Source of the DNA: WYZ-LMO11 sp964617245
GTDB taxonomy: Archaea; Thermoproteota; Methanomethylicia; Methanomethylicales; Methanomethylicaceae
Assembly (NCBI GenBank): GCA_964617245.1
Contig: CAZTWF010000051.1
Span: forward strand, 1-5,984
DNA length: 5,984 nucleotides
Reading direction: 5' to 3'
Position 1 is the stretch's first letter. The number at the start of each line of letters is the position of its first letter. The notes beneath the pieces were generated by a model. That model saw only the letters and a program-made list of their open reading frames with translations. It was not told the DNA's origin and did no database searches. Below, in pieces: positions 1 to 5,984 of this stretch. Both the position numbers and the translations under genes were made by a program.

Positions 1-1253
1 TCATCATTGAGATCTGGTGCAGTAATTGTTATTTTAACAGTAGCATCTTTCTTATACATTGTTTTATCAGTTGTAATTTCTACAGGTGTTGTACTGAGAG
101 TTGAAGTAGTTTCAGCTTTTACTACAGTAGTACTATTGAAATAATATTTAATTTTTGCCTCTGTTAGACCAACTTCAACTTGGAGTATATTATCTGAAGT
201 AGCACTACCAATAACTACAGGTAATTTAGCACTAAATTCACCAGTATCTTTACCTGTTTCTTTTAAGTTTAATAATACATAGTCATTACCCATTGATACA
301 TTTATGTAAGTATTATAAATTGTTCCATTAATATATTCTTCTTCCCAAGTCTTAAGATTCAAATTAGGATCTCTTAATGTAATAGTGAGATCATCTCTAG
401 TTGTAAATGTAGTAGGTACTATGAGTGAAATTGGGAAGGTTTTAAGTGTTATCCACTTAAATGGAAGTGTTGTTTCATTTGCATATACAACTTTAATTGG
501 TGTTCCACTAGCAAGAGGACCAAAGTTTATTTCACCTGCAAAATAACCTGTAGCATTATAACTAATATCAATCTTAAAAATACCTGTTGCAGGACCTGTT
601 TCTGTTGCACTCTTAACTATATTACCAATTACAGTACCATCTGCACGATAGAATGTAATATTTATATTTGCAGTGTCAGCTTTTGTTGGATCAAAATTCC
701 AATCGTAATCCTTAATAGATATACGCATCCAGCCATTCATTGGATATTCTAAAGTTGTTCTATCAAAAGTAATATCAGCTGCAGCAGCTACATAATCATC
801 ATATTTTACACTTGCAGTTACTGCTCCAACAGGAGAAGAATCCATATACTTGAAAGTTATAGCAGCTCCTTCTGATAACACATCCCAATAGAAAGATATT
901 GTTGTATTACCATAAGGAGGATTAGTAACATTATTGCCAATAGTACCAGATCCTGCAGTATTTTGATTAACTGCAGAAGCATTTGCAAAGAATCCAAAGA
1001 ATTCTCCATTCTTTAAAGGAGATATTAATGTCATTGATTTTTCAGTACCACTATCAACCCTATATGTTATTGTAATAGAATCTTGACCTGTAAGATCAGG
1101 ATCATATAGCTTTACTTGAATAATAGCATTTCCCCAGAATTGTGGTGATGATACTTCTAATGTTCCAACAACTGCTGCTTTTACTGGTATTGCAACTGCC
1201 ATAACTGAAAGTACTAGTGTTGCTAATAATAGACTACTTAAAATTTTTTTCAT
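1..1253 (-). CDS. S-layer-like secreted surface protein, N-terminal part (runs off the left edge)
   Basis: The frame is open from an ATG at 1253-1251 to the window edge, giving 417 codons plus two bases with no stop. Residues 1-26 look like a signal peptide (MKK, hydrophobic core, probable cleavage after VKA at 24-26), so the product is exported. What follows is a chain of beta-rich Ig-like modules, roughly 27-155, 158-260 and 268-380, with a fourth opening near 385. Each carries an acidic turn (DPDL 51-54, DYDWNFDP 182-189, DPNLNL 295-300, APDLND 412-417). Two carry the signature ETGPATGIF (218-226) and ETGKDTGEF (332-340), which I recall from thaumarchaeal-type S-layer proteins. Nine N-x-S/T sequons (N91, N108, N116, N198, N233, N259, N309, N318, N373) fit a glycosylated surface protein. 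The start is supported by GGGGTG nine bases upstream. Codon use differs from the neighbours: Phe is TTC in 8 of 18 cases. S-layer lattice function is inferred; a large adhesin is the alternative. The C-terminus and any anchor lie outside the window. Confidence 0.8.
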   Translation of the reverse strand, partial: MKKILSSLLLATLVLSVMAVAIPVKAAVVGTLEVSSPQFWGNAIIQVKLYDPDLTGQDSITITYRVDSGTEKSMTLISPLKNGEFFGFFANASAVNQNTAGSGTIGNNVTNPPYGNTTISFYWDVLSEGAAITFKYMDSSPVGAVTASVKYDDYVAAAADITFDRTTLEYPMNGWMRISIKDYDWNFDPTKADTANINITFYRADGTVIGNIVKSATETGPATGIFKIDISYNATGYFAGEINFGPLASGTPIKVVYANETTLPFKWITLKTFPISLIVPTTFTTRDDLTITLRDPNLNLKTWEEEYINGTIYNTYINVSMGNDYVLLNLKETGKDTGEFSAKLPVVIGSATSDNILQVEVGLTEAKIKYYFNSTTVVKAETTSTLSTTPVEITTDKTMYKKDATVKITITAPDLND

Positions 1254-1262
1254 ATACTAGTA

Positions 1263-1268
1263 CACCCC
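1263..1268 (-). promoter_or_regulatory. Shine-Dalgarno site of the S-layer-like gene
   Basis: On the minus strand the bases read GGGGTG, nine bases before the ATG at 1253. This pairs with the CACCUC of an archaeal 16S rRNA 3' end, allowing one G-U pair. It stands out because the surroundings are almost pure A/T, and it fixes the start codon of the surface protein gene. Confidence 0.7.
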
Positions 1269-1295
1269 TATGGGCATTAGAAAATTATACAAAAG

Positions 1296-1306
1296 ATTAT
1301 AAAAAA
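1296..1306 (-). promoter_or_regulatory. Probable TATA box of the S-layer-like gene
   Basis: The minus strand reads TTTTTTATAAT here, preceded by the purine-rich GAGAAG (1312-1307) that could act as the BRE. With the usual TATA-to-start distance of about 25 bases, transcription would begin near 1275. That gives a short leader just long enough to hold the GGGGTG site. A second, weaker candidate (GTATAAT, 1290-1284) lies closer to the gene but would place the start at or past the ribosome site, so the first is preferred. Confidence 0.5.
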
Positions 1307-1320
1307 CTTCTCTATATTTC

Positions 1321-1340
1321 TGTAAACAATTGTAAACAAA
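1321..1340. repeat. Two-copy 10-bp direct repeat upstream of the S-layer promoter, possible operator
   Basis: TGTAAACAAT at 1321-1330 is followed directly by TGTAAACAAA at 1331-1340, so nine of ten bases repeat with a period of about one helical turn. Each unit is itself close to TGTnnACA dyad symmetry. The block ends 14 bp upstream of the TATA candidate, where archaeal activators often bind. It contains C and G in an otherwise nearly pure A/T spacer. Binding by a regulator is inference; no specific regulator is recognised. Confidence 0.4.
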
Positions 1341-1376
1341 AATATATTGATAATTTTAAAATATTTATTTTAATTA

Positions 1377-1868
1377 TTATTTTAAAATTTTAAATTCCCA
1401 TAGACAAAAACAATCATTAGGATGCTCATCAGGAGGAGCAAATATACATTTAACTTCAATTTTTTCATCAATTTCTTTACAAAATGCTTTAAATTCTCTT
1501 AAATGCATATTTTTACATGGATATTCTCCTCTTCCACTTTTAATTCTTGCAATTTGAGGTAAACAATTTCTTACTCTTAATAAAATTTTATCTTCAATTT
1601 TTTCAAATTCATAATTAAGAATTATACACCAAGGATAATATTTAATTGCTTTTAAAAATCCATCTAAACCTTTTTCTTTAATATTAAATCTTTTCTTTAT
1701 TTCTCTTGCTGCTCTTCCTCCTATTTCTTCCCAAATTTTTTCATTTAATTCTACAGCAATATTAAGCCCAAATTTATCTTCAATTGCTAAAAACCAAAGG
1801 GCATCAACAAGTCTATATTGTCTAAGTAAAAATTCTACATATTCTTTTTGATAAATTTCTAATTCCAT
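1377..1868 (-). CDS. DUF6125-family cytosolic protein
   Basis: This is a 163-residue protein with no signal peptide or membrane segment, hence cytosolic. The N-terminal two thirds are helical and mixed charged, with a hydrophobic stretch around YRLVDALWFLAIE (18-30) and an EEIGGRAAREIKKRF block (47-61). The C-terminal third is Cys-rich: C102, C118 (in YPCK), C130, C141, then PPDEHPNDCFCLWEF (145-159) with C153 and C155. This ending matches my memory of the DUF6125 family, which is related to proteins annotated as L-2-amino-thiazoline-4-carboxylic acid hydrolase-like. The biochemical role is unknown; the clustered Cys and His149 could bind a metal or act in redox chemistry, but that is inference. 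The length is normal for such proteins and the gene looks intact. The ATG at 1868 has no Shine-Dalgarno site upstream, so translation may be leaderless or SD-independent. It sits 111 bp after the permease gene, separated by a T-rich terminator, so it is probably its own unit. Confidence 0.75.
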   Translation of the reverse strand: MELEIYQKEYVEFLLRQYRLVDALWFLAIEDKFGLNIAVELNEKIWEEIGGRAAREIKKRFNIKEKGLDGFLKAIKYYPWCIILNYEFEKIEDKILLRVRNCLPQIARIKSGRGEYPCKNMHLREFKAFCKEIDEKIEVKCIFAPPDEHPNDCFCLWEFKILK

Positions 1869-1887
1869 AAATTATTTAAAAAATAAT

Positions 1888-1895
1888 AATTTAAA
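1888..1895 (-). promoter_or_regulatory. Weak TATA candidate for leaderless transcription of the DUF6125 gene
   Basis: The minus strand reads TTTAAATT, centred about 24 bases before the ATG at 1868. That spacing would start the transcript at or next to the start codon, which agrees with the missing Shine-Dalgarno site. The A/T richness of the spacer makes chance occurrence likely. Confidence 0.25.
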
Positions 1896-1940
1896 TTTTT
1901 ATTGCTTTTAATTAATTATTTTAATTATACATCATTTAAT

Positions 1941-1949
1941 TTATATAAG
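1941..1949 (-). promoter_or_regulatory. Strong-consensus TATA box upstream of the DUF6125 gene
   Basis: The minus strand reads CTTATATAA, very close to the archaeal TATA consensus. It lies about 75 bases before the ATG at 1868 and just after the T-rich terminator of the ABC operon. If used, it would give an A/T-rich leader of about 50 bases without a ribosome site. It is the better match of the two candidates by sequence, the worse by spacing. Confidence 0.4.
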
Positions 1950-1963
1950 AATAATATAACATG

Positions 1964-1975
1964 AAAAATAAAAAA
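1964..1975 (-). terminator. T-rich terminator of the ABC operon
   Basis: Four bases past the permease stop (TAA at 1982-1980) the minus strand reads TTTTTTATTTTT, two T-runs separated by one A. Oligo-T on the coding strand is the usual intrinsic termination signal in archaea. Short arms ATGAA and TTCAT flank the run, but a 5-bp A/T stem is probably not important. Confidence 0.55.
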
Positions 1976-1979
1976 TTCA

Positions 1980-3182
1980 TTATTCATGTCTTAGTGCTAC
2001 AACTGGATCCATTTTTGATGCTCTTCTTGCAGGATATAAACCTGCAAGTAAACTAACTACAATAGCAAATAAGAAAACAAGAATTATTGTCTCTGGTCTA
2101 ATTATTGGAGTATAAGAAAAAGAACTAATTTGAGCTGAAAAGCTTCTACCAATAAGAAATGGCATTATATAAGGCATTATATAAGATAATATTGAACCAA
2201 TAATTATTCCTATTATACCACCAATTATACCAACTATTCCTGCTTCAGAAAGAAATATTGCAAGTATATTTCTATCTTTAAATCCAAGAGCTTTTAATAC
2301 ACCAATTTCCTTTGTTCTTTCAATTACAGATACAAACATAATATTCATTATTCCAAGACCTGCTACAAATAATGAAATTGCAGCTATTGATCCTAATAAT
2401 ATAGTTAACATTCCTGTTATAGAAGAAACTATTTGAGTAATTTGCTTAACAGTAATAATATTTACATTATTTCCATAAATTGCTCTTATATTATCTACAA
2501 CTTCATCAACAAAATCAGGATTAATTGTTTTTACAAAAAGTGCAGAATAACTTGTTCTACCTAAGAAATTAGCTACTGCTTTTAAAGACATAAAAATACT
2601 ATCATCTACTGAGACAAGTGCTGTCATTCCATATGGTTCTAAAATTCCTACTATATTTACAATCATTCTTGTAGATCTTGATTCAATAGTAGTAGTTTGA
2701 CCAATATTTAAAAAAGGAGATGTAAAATCTTGTGGTTGATAAACATTTGATCCAATTATAATTTCAGAATAGCTTAAAGATTGATATAATCTTCCTTCTT
2801 TTAATTCATATCCTGAAATAAGAATTCCAAATTTTGATGGATCTATTCCAACAATTTGAACAATTCTTGATGATTGTGCTCCATAAATTCTTACATTTGA
2901 TGTTATAGTTGGTATTACTAATTCTACATTTGGTATTTGTAAAATTCTATTTACATCTTTATCAGTTAATATTATAGAAGCTGATGCTGGTCTTAAAAGT
3001 ATTGTATTTGGACCAAGTTTACTCATTTGTTCAATTATACTAAATTGAATTCCTTCAGTTTGTGAAACTAATGCTATTATTGCTGTAGTTCCTACTACTA
3101 TTCCTAATATAGTAAGAATTGCTCTTAATTTTCTTTCACGTAATGATCTTATTCCCCATTTAATTATATCAGTAAATTTCAT
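1980..3182 (-). CDS. MacB/FtsX-family ABC transporter permease
   Basis: The 400-residue product is the membrane subunit of a MacB/LolCE-type ABC system. A first membrane helix (about 21-40, after the LRERKLRAILTILGIVVG block) is followed by an extracytoplasmic MacB_PCD domain (about 41-250). Three more helices make the FtsX domain (about 256-285, 309-335 and 364-383). The conserved cytoplasmic segment ERTKEIGVLKALG (288-300), which contacts the ATPase, and the C-terminal LYPARRASKMDPVVALRHE (382-400) are textbook for the family. Length is normal. One copy is present, so a homodimer as in MacB is inferred. An upstream in-frame TTG at 3188 would add two residues, but it sits only two bases after the weak GGT ribosome-site core, so the ATG at 3182 is chosen. 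It lies 17 bp after the Ig-repeat gene and is the last operon gene. These systems use ATP-driven movement of the outer domain to extract or push substrates; the substrate is unknown. Confidence 0.92.
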   Translation of the reverse strand: MKFTDIIKWGIRSLRERKLRAILTILGIVVGTTAIIALVSQTEGIQFSIIEQMSKLGPNTILLRPASASIILTDKDVNRILQIPNVELVIPTITSNVRIYGAQSSRIVQIVGIDPSKFGILISGYELKEGRLYQSLSYSEIIIGSNVYQPQDFTSPFLNIGQTTTIESRSTRMIVNIVGILEPYGMTALVSVDDSIFMSLKAVANFLGRTSYSALFVKTINPDFVDEVVDNIRAIYGNNVNIITVKQITQIVSSITGMLTILLGSIAAISLFVAGLGIMNIMFVSVIERTKEIGVLKALGFKDRNILAIFLSEAGIVGIIGGIIGIIIGSILSYIMPYIMPFLIGRSFSAQISSFSYTPIIRPETIILVFLFAIVVSLLAGLYPARRASKMDPVVALRHE

Positions 3183-3187
3183 TTTCA

Positions 3188-3193
3188 ATTACC
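3188..3193 (-). promoter_or_regulatory. Weak ribosome binding site deciding the permease start
   Basis: The minus strand reads GGTAAT, one mismatch from GGTGAT of the archaeal consensus, ending five bases before the ATG at 3182. It overlaps the alternative TTG (3188-3186), which argues against use of that codon. It is clearly weaker than the AGAGGTA sites of the two upstream operon genes, so this gene may depend on translation of its neighbour. Confidence 0.35.
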
Positions 3194-3199
3194 ATATAA

Positions 3200-5140
3200 T
3201 TACTTTTTATGTCTTATAAAATAAATTATACTTACTATTGCAATTATTATAATAATAGTTAATAGATAAAATATATTAAAAGAAATTATTTCAGAAGAAG
3301 TTCTTATTTGAGTTATATTAGTTGCAACTACAATATTAATAGGTACAGTGAGTATACCTTTAAGATTTTGACCAAGATTATCTCTATAAGTATATTCTAG
3401 ATTAAGCATATATTTATCAGATGTAATATTTGTAGCATAATATGTAATTGTAAAAGATGATGGTACATTAACTGATAAATCTCCTAAGAATATTTTATCA
3501 TAACTTATTGGTTTAAGATCATGAGCTTCACTTGGATAAATCATTACACTTTGTGCAGTAGTAGTTCCTAAATTAATAATAGTAACTGTTATGGAAAATG
3601 GTTTTCCAAGTGTAATTTGTGATGGAAATATTGAAGAATCAAGAACAATAAGATCAACTATACCTCTTACAATTATACCAATATAACTTATTTGTTGTTT
3701 ACTTTTTAAATTTGTATCTATATAAGATATAGAAAAAGTAAATGTTGTAAGTATTCCTGATGCAGAAGGTGAAACAAATATTTTTAATGGTATTATAATA
3801 TTTTCTCCTGGTTTTAATTCATCTATATACCAATTTCCATCATTTTCTAAAAGTATTATTGATTGAATTGGAATTGTAAGAGATATAAATAATGATTTTG
3901 CAATTCCATTACCTTCATTTTTAATTTTTAAATTAAGCTCATTTATTTCTCCTGATCTCAATTCATTTTTATCTATACTTATATCAATTATAGCTAATTT
4001 TGAATAAATAGTAGGAATATTTAATGATATATATCTTGTTTCTTGTTTAATTCTTGATAAAGAATCATAATAGCTTATTATAATAGGTAATTGATATGTA
4101 TTTCCAGAAGCTAATGGACTAACATAAATATCAGCTTCTAAATCAATAGTTTCTCCAGATTTTATTTTATCTATAAACCAATAACCATCAGATTCTTTTA
4201 AAACTAATGGTAATCCAGATGGTATATTCAATATAATTTGAACATAAGAAGCATCACTATCTCCTTTATTATGTAATTGAATATGAATTTTATTTATTTC
4301 TCCTGCATTAAGATCTTGTGGATTTACATTTATATCAAAATTTACTGATGGAGATATACTAAAAGGAACTATTATTGTTAAATATTTTGTTTCAGTTTTT
4401 GATTTAATATAATCTGAATAAGAAATTGTAATAGGTAATTGATATGTTTGACCTATAGAAGAAACTGATGCATATATTATTAATGGAATTTCAATTTCTT
4501 CATTTACTTTTATTGATTCAAAATTCCATTTGCCATCACTATTTATTAATGATAATGGAGATATACCAGAAGCTGCTCCTGGCATATTAAGAGATATAGA
4601 AATTTGTTTAGCATCTGCATCTCCAATATTTTTTATTTTTAATGTAAGATTATTATTTTTTCCAAAATTAATTTCATATGGATGTATAGAAACAGATAAA
4701 ATAGCTCCTTTTACTTCTAAAGGTGGAACATAAACTCCTATAACTCTAGTTTCTGTTTTAGAACCATAATATTGATAACTTAATGTAATTGTAATTTGAT
4801 ATATATTTCCTGCTGCATTTGGACTTACATATATATTTAAAGGAATAGAATATGATTCTGAAGATGCTAAACTATCAATATACCATCTTCCATCACTTCC
4901 ATTTAAAATCATAAGTGCTCCAGTAGTAGAAGATGGAAGAGATATACTTACCCATATTTGAAAAGCTGTTGCATCTCCATTATTTCTTACTATTAAATAT
5001 AATTGATTATCAGTAGCTGGAGTAAGTATTGTTTTATCAAAACTTACATTAAGATTAGGAGGACTATATGATAAAACTATATTAATATTACATAAAGAAA
5101 GAATTATTAATATTAATAGAATAGTTTTAATCTTTAACAT
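3200..5140 (-). CDS. Membrane-anchored exoprotein with five Ig-like repeats (COG1361-type)
   Basis: The 646-residue product has an N-terminal signal or anchor helix (about 4-24, ending near SYSPP) and one C-terminal membrane helix (about 621-642) followed by RHKK. The bulk should therefore face outward, with the tail inside. Between them lie five beta-sandwich repeats of about 115 residues (29-139, 146-259, 266-376, 383-491, 497-604), resembling the CARDB/NEW3-like domains grouped in COG1361. All five carry an NxG...A turn (N53, N171, N291, N408, N523). The first four also carry [S/N]DGxW (W86, W205, W321, W437) and a stretch like IYVSPxASGxxYQLPI. A few N-x-S/T sequons are present. The start overlaps the ATPase gene by 14 bp, has AGAGGT eight bases upstream, and indicates tight coupling. 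Placed between ATPase and permease, it is inferred to be an accessory subunit on the outer face, perhaps a stalk or substrate binder. No enzyme motif is visible. Confidence 0.85.
   Translation of the reverse strand: MLKIKTILLILIILSLCNINIVLSYSPPNLNVSFDKTILTPATDNQLYLIVRNNGDATAFQIWVSISLPSSTTGALMILNGSDGRWYIDSLASSESYSIPLNIYVSPNAAGNIYQITITLSYQYYGSKTETRVIGVYVPPLEVKGAILSVSIHPYEINFGKNNNLTLKIKNIGDADAKQISISLNMPGAASGISPLSLINSDGKWNFESIKVNEEIEIPLIIYASVSSIGQTYQLPITISYSDYIKSKTETKYLTIIVPFSISPSVNFDINVNPQDLNAGEINKIHIQLHNKGDSDASYVQIILNIPSGLPLVLKESDGYWFIDKIKSGETIDLEADIYVSPLASGNTYQLPIIISYYDSLSRIKQETRYISLNIPTIYSKLAIIDISIDKNELRSGEINELNLKIKNEGNGIAKSLFISLTIPIQSIILLENDGNWYIDELKPGENIIIPLKIFVSPSASGILTTFTFSISYIDTNLKSKQQISYIGIIVRGIVDLIVLDSSIFPSQITLGKPFSITVTIINLGTTTAQSVMIYPSEAHDLKPISYDKIFLGDLSVNVPSSFTITYYATNITSDKYMLNLEYTYRDNLGQNLKGILTVPINIVVATNITQIRTSSEIISFNIFYLLTIIIIIAIVSIIYFIRHKK
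3329..5056 (-). repeat. Five tandem Ig-like repeat units coded within the exoprotein gene
   Basis: The units code at about 5056-4724, 4705-4364, 4345-4013, 3994-3668 and 3652-3329, a period near 345 bp. They align well as protein but are diverged as DNA, so the duplication is old. Units 1-4 share the DGxW motif; unit 5, next to the membrane, lacks it and reads DLKPISYDKIFLGDL at the matching place. No frame break is seen. Confidence 0.75.
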
Positions 5141-5855
5141 TTTGTTCTACCTCTTTTTCAATTAAACCATCTTTCATCCAAAAAACTCTATTACAATATT
5201 TTATTAAATTTAAATTATGAGTAACTAATATAATTGTTACACCTCTTTTATTTAAATTATGTAAAATTTCTATAATTTCATTTGCTGATTTAGAATCAAG
5301 ATTACCTGTAGGTTCATCTGCTAATATAATCTGTGGATTATTTATAAGTGCTCTTGCTATAGCAACTCTTTGTTGTTGACCTCCACTTAATTCACTTGGT
5401 CTATTTCTTTCAAATCCTTTTAAACCAACTAATTCAAGTAATTCTTTTGCTCTTATTTTTCTTTCTTTAGGAGAAATTCCAGAAGCTATCATAGGAACTT
5501 CAATATTATCTAAAGCACTCATATAAGGAATAAGATTAAAAGTTTGAAAAATAAATCCTATTTTTTTATTACGAAATTCAGCAAGTTCATTACTTTTTAA
5601 TGTAGAAATATCAATACCATCTATAATTACTTTACCTTTTGTAGGTCTATCAAGAGCTCCAAATAAATTCAAAAGAGTTGATTTACCACTTCCTGATGGT
5701 CCAATAATTGCTATAAATTCTCCTCTTCTTATTTTCATATTAATTCCTCTTAAAGCAGGATATTCAATTTTTCCTGATTTATATATCTTCCAAAGATCTA
5801 TTGCAATTATTATCCATTCAGATTTTTTCTCTTCAATAGATTGAACTATTTGCAA
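5127..5855 (-). CDS. MacB/LolD-type ABC transporter ATPase
   Basis: The 242-residue protein is the nucleotide-binding subunit that powers the permease encoded two genes downstream. All ATPase elements are present: aromatic A-loop (Y25), Walker A GPSGSGKST (52-60), Q-loop Q104 in FIFQTFNLIP, signature LSGGQ (156-160) followed by QQRVAIARAL, Walker B IILADE (176-181) with catalytic E181, D-loop NLDS (185-188) and H-loop H213. The sequence FQTFNLIPYMSALDNIEVPM and ADEPTGNLDS are characteristic of the MacB/LolD/FtsE branch. Length is typical, with a charged N-terminal extension of about 13 residues. The start is TTG at 5855: no ATG exists in frame before Met40, which is already inside the domain, and GAGGT sits seven bases upstream. 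It is first in the operon, and its last 14 bp overlap the exoprotein gene. The Lol name should not be used, as lipoprotein sorting is not shown. Confidence 0.95.
   Translation of the reverse strand: MQIVQSIEEKKSEWIIIAIDLWKIYKSGKIEYPALRGINMKIRRGEFIAIIGPSGSGKSTLLNLFGALDRPTKGKVIIDGIDISTLKSNELAEFRNKKIGFIFQTFNLIPYMSALDNIEVPMIASGISPKERKIRAKELLELVGLKGFERNRPSELSGGQQQRVAIARALINNPQIILADEPTGNLDSKSANEIIEILHNLNKRGVTIILVTHNLNLIKYCNRVFWMKDGLIEKEVEQNVKD
5149..5154 (-). promoter_or_regulatory. Shine-Dalgarno site of the Ig-repeat exoprotein gene
   Basis: The minus strand reads AGAGGT, eight bases before the ATG at 5140, inside the end of the ATPase coding sequence where it encodes part of KEVEQ. It supports the ATG used and independent reinitiation within the overlap. 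Confidence 0.7.
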
Positions 5856-5862
5856 AATAATT

Positions 5863-5867
5863 ACCTC
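5863..5867 (-). promoter_or_regulatory. Shine-Dalgarno site that supports the TTG start of the ATPase gene
   Basis: The minus strand reads GAGGT in the context AAAGAGGTAATT, seven bases before TTG at 5855. The same AGAGGTA core precedes the exoprotein gene. The good spacing is the main reason to accept the non-ATG start. Confidence 0.75.
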
Positions 5868-5899
5868 TTTAAATAAATTATAGAAGATATTAAAAAATT

Positions 5900-5910
5900 T
5901 TATATTAATA
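5900..5910 (-). promoter_or_regulatory. Possible TATA element of the ABC operon
   Basis: The minus strand reads TATTAATATAA. About 26 bases downstream would lie a transcription start near 5877, leaving a short leader containing the GAGGT site. A second candidate, TCTATAAT at 5884-5877, would start transcription after the ribosome site and is less likely. The rest of 5856-5984 is A/T-rich and shows no gene or clear structure; A/T bias makes either call weak. Confidence 0.3.
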
Positions 5911-5984
5911 AATCTATTTTAATCAATTATGTGATATTTTTAATTTTTCATTTATTATTTATTTTTAACATATTATCTTTAGAT

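Noticed and set aside
1266..1274. CCC-TAT-GGG hairpin that could cover the S-layer ribosome site
   Set aside because: A three-pair stem with a three-base loop is too weak, especially if the host is a thermophile.
1341..1376. AT-rich inverted repeats after the DUF6125 stop as a terminator
   Set aside because: The arms are low-complexity A/T with poor pairing; only a five-base T-run (1342-1338) is present, overlapping the direct repeat.
3183..3188. TTG start adding two residues to the permease
   Set aside because: The only ribosome-site core (GGT) would be two bases from the TTG, too close; the ATG at 3182 has workable spacing.
4530..4733. Plus-strand open frame of 67 codons
   Set aside because: It lies wholly inside the Ig-repeat gene on the other strand, has no ribosome site or recognisable domain, and is a shadow of that gene.
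3329..5056. Regular repeats considered as a CRISPR or DNA-level satellite
   Set aside because: The period of about 345 bp reflects protein domains; the DNA copies are diverged and lack spacers.
5948..5983. Possible tail of an upstream minus-strand gene ending in TGA at 5950-5948
   Set aside because: Only about 11 open codons are visible before the window edge, which is not enough to distinguish coding from chance.

Overview
The window is a strongly AT-rich stretch of archaeal DNA. Evidence for Archaea: TATA-type elements instead of -35/-10 boxes, GAGGT/GGGGTG Shine-Dalgarno sites, frequent ATA and AGA codons, COG1361-type exoproteins, and a surface protein built of Ig-like modules with an ETGxxTGxF signature that resembles S-layer proteins of Thaumarchaeota (Nitrososphaeria) and relatives. 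I infer a low-GC member of the TACK group, possibly a thermophile, but the lineage cannot be fixed from this window. All five genes lie on the minus strand, so transcription runs from high to low coordinates.

Layout in order of transcription. (1) 5984-5856: AT-rich upstream region with a possible TATA element and a clear Shine-Dalgarno site. (2) 5855-1980: a compact three-gene operon encoding a MacB/LolD-type ABC ATPase with a TTG start, a membrane-anchored exoprotein with five Ig-like repeats (overlapping the ATPase gene by 14 bp), and a MacB/FtsX-family permease. It closes with a T-rich terminator just past the permease stop. (3) 1868-1377: a stand-alone gene for a Cys-rich DUF6125-family cytosolic protein with its own TATA candidates. 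(4) 1376-1254: a well-formed promoter region with a 10-bp-period direct repeat, a TATA box and a GGGGTG ribosome site. (5) 1253-1: the N-terminal 417 codons of a secreted, sequon-rich S-layer-like protein that runs off the left edge.

How the parts fit: the ATPase and permease form the expected core of a MacB-like mechanotransmission ABC system. The Ig-repeat protein, encoded between them, probably works with the permease on the outer face of the membrane. No outer membrane is expected in such an archaeon, so the substrate and the exoprotein's role are undefined; this is the best candidate here for an undescribed system. The nearby S-layer-like gene is a separate unit with visibly different codon choice, consistent with high expression. 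A functional link to the ABC operon is only suggested by proximity. No RNA genes, CRISPR arrays, insertion sequences or attachment sites were seen, and no gene-free stretch exceeds 130 bp.
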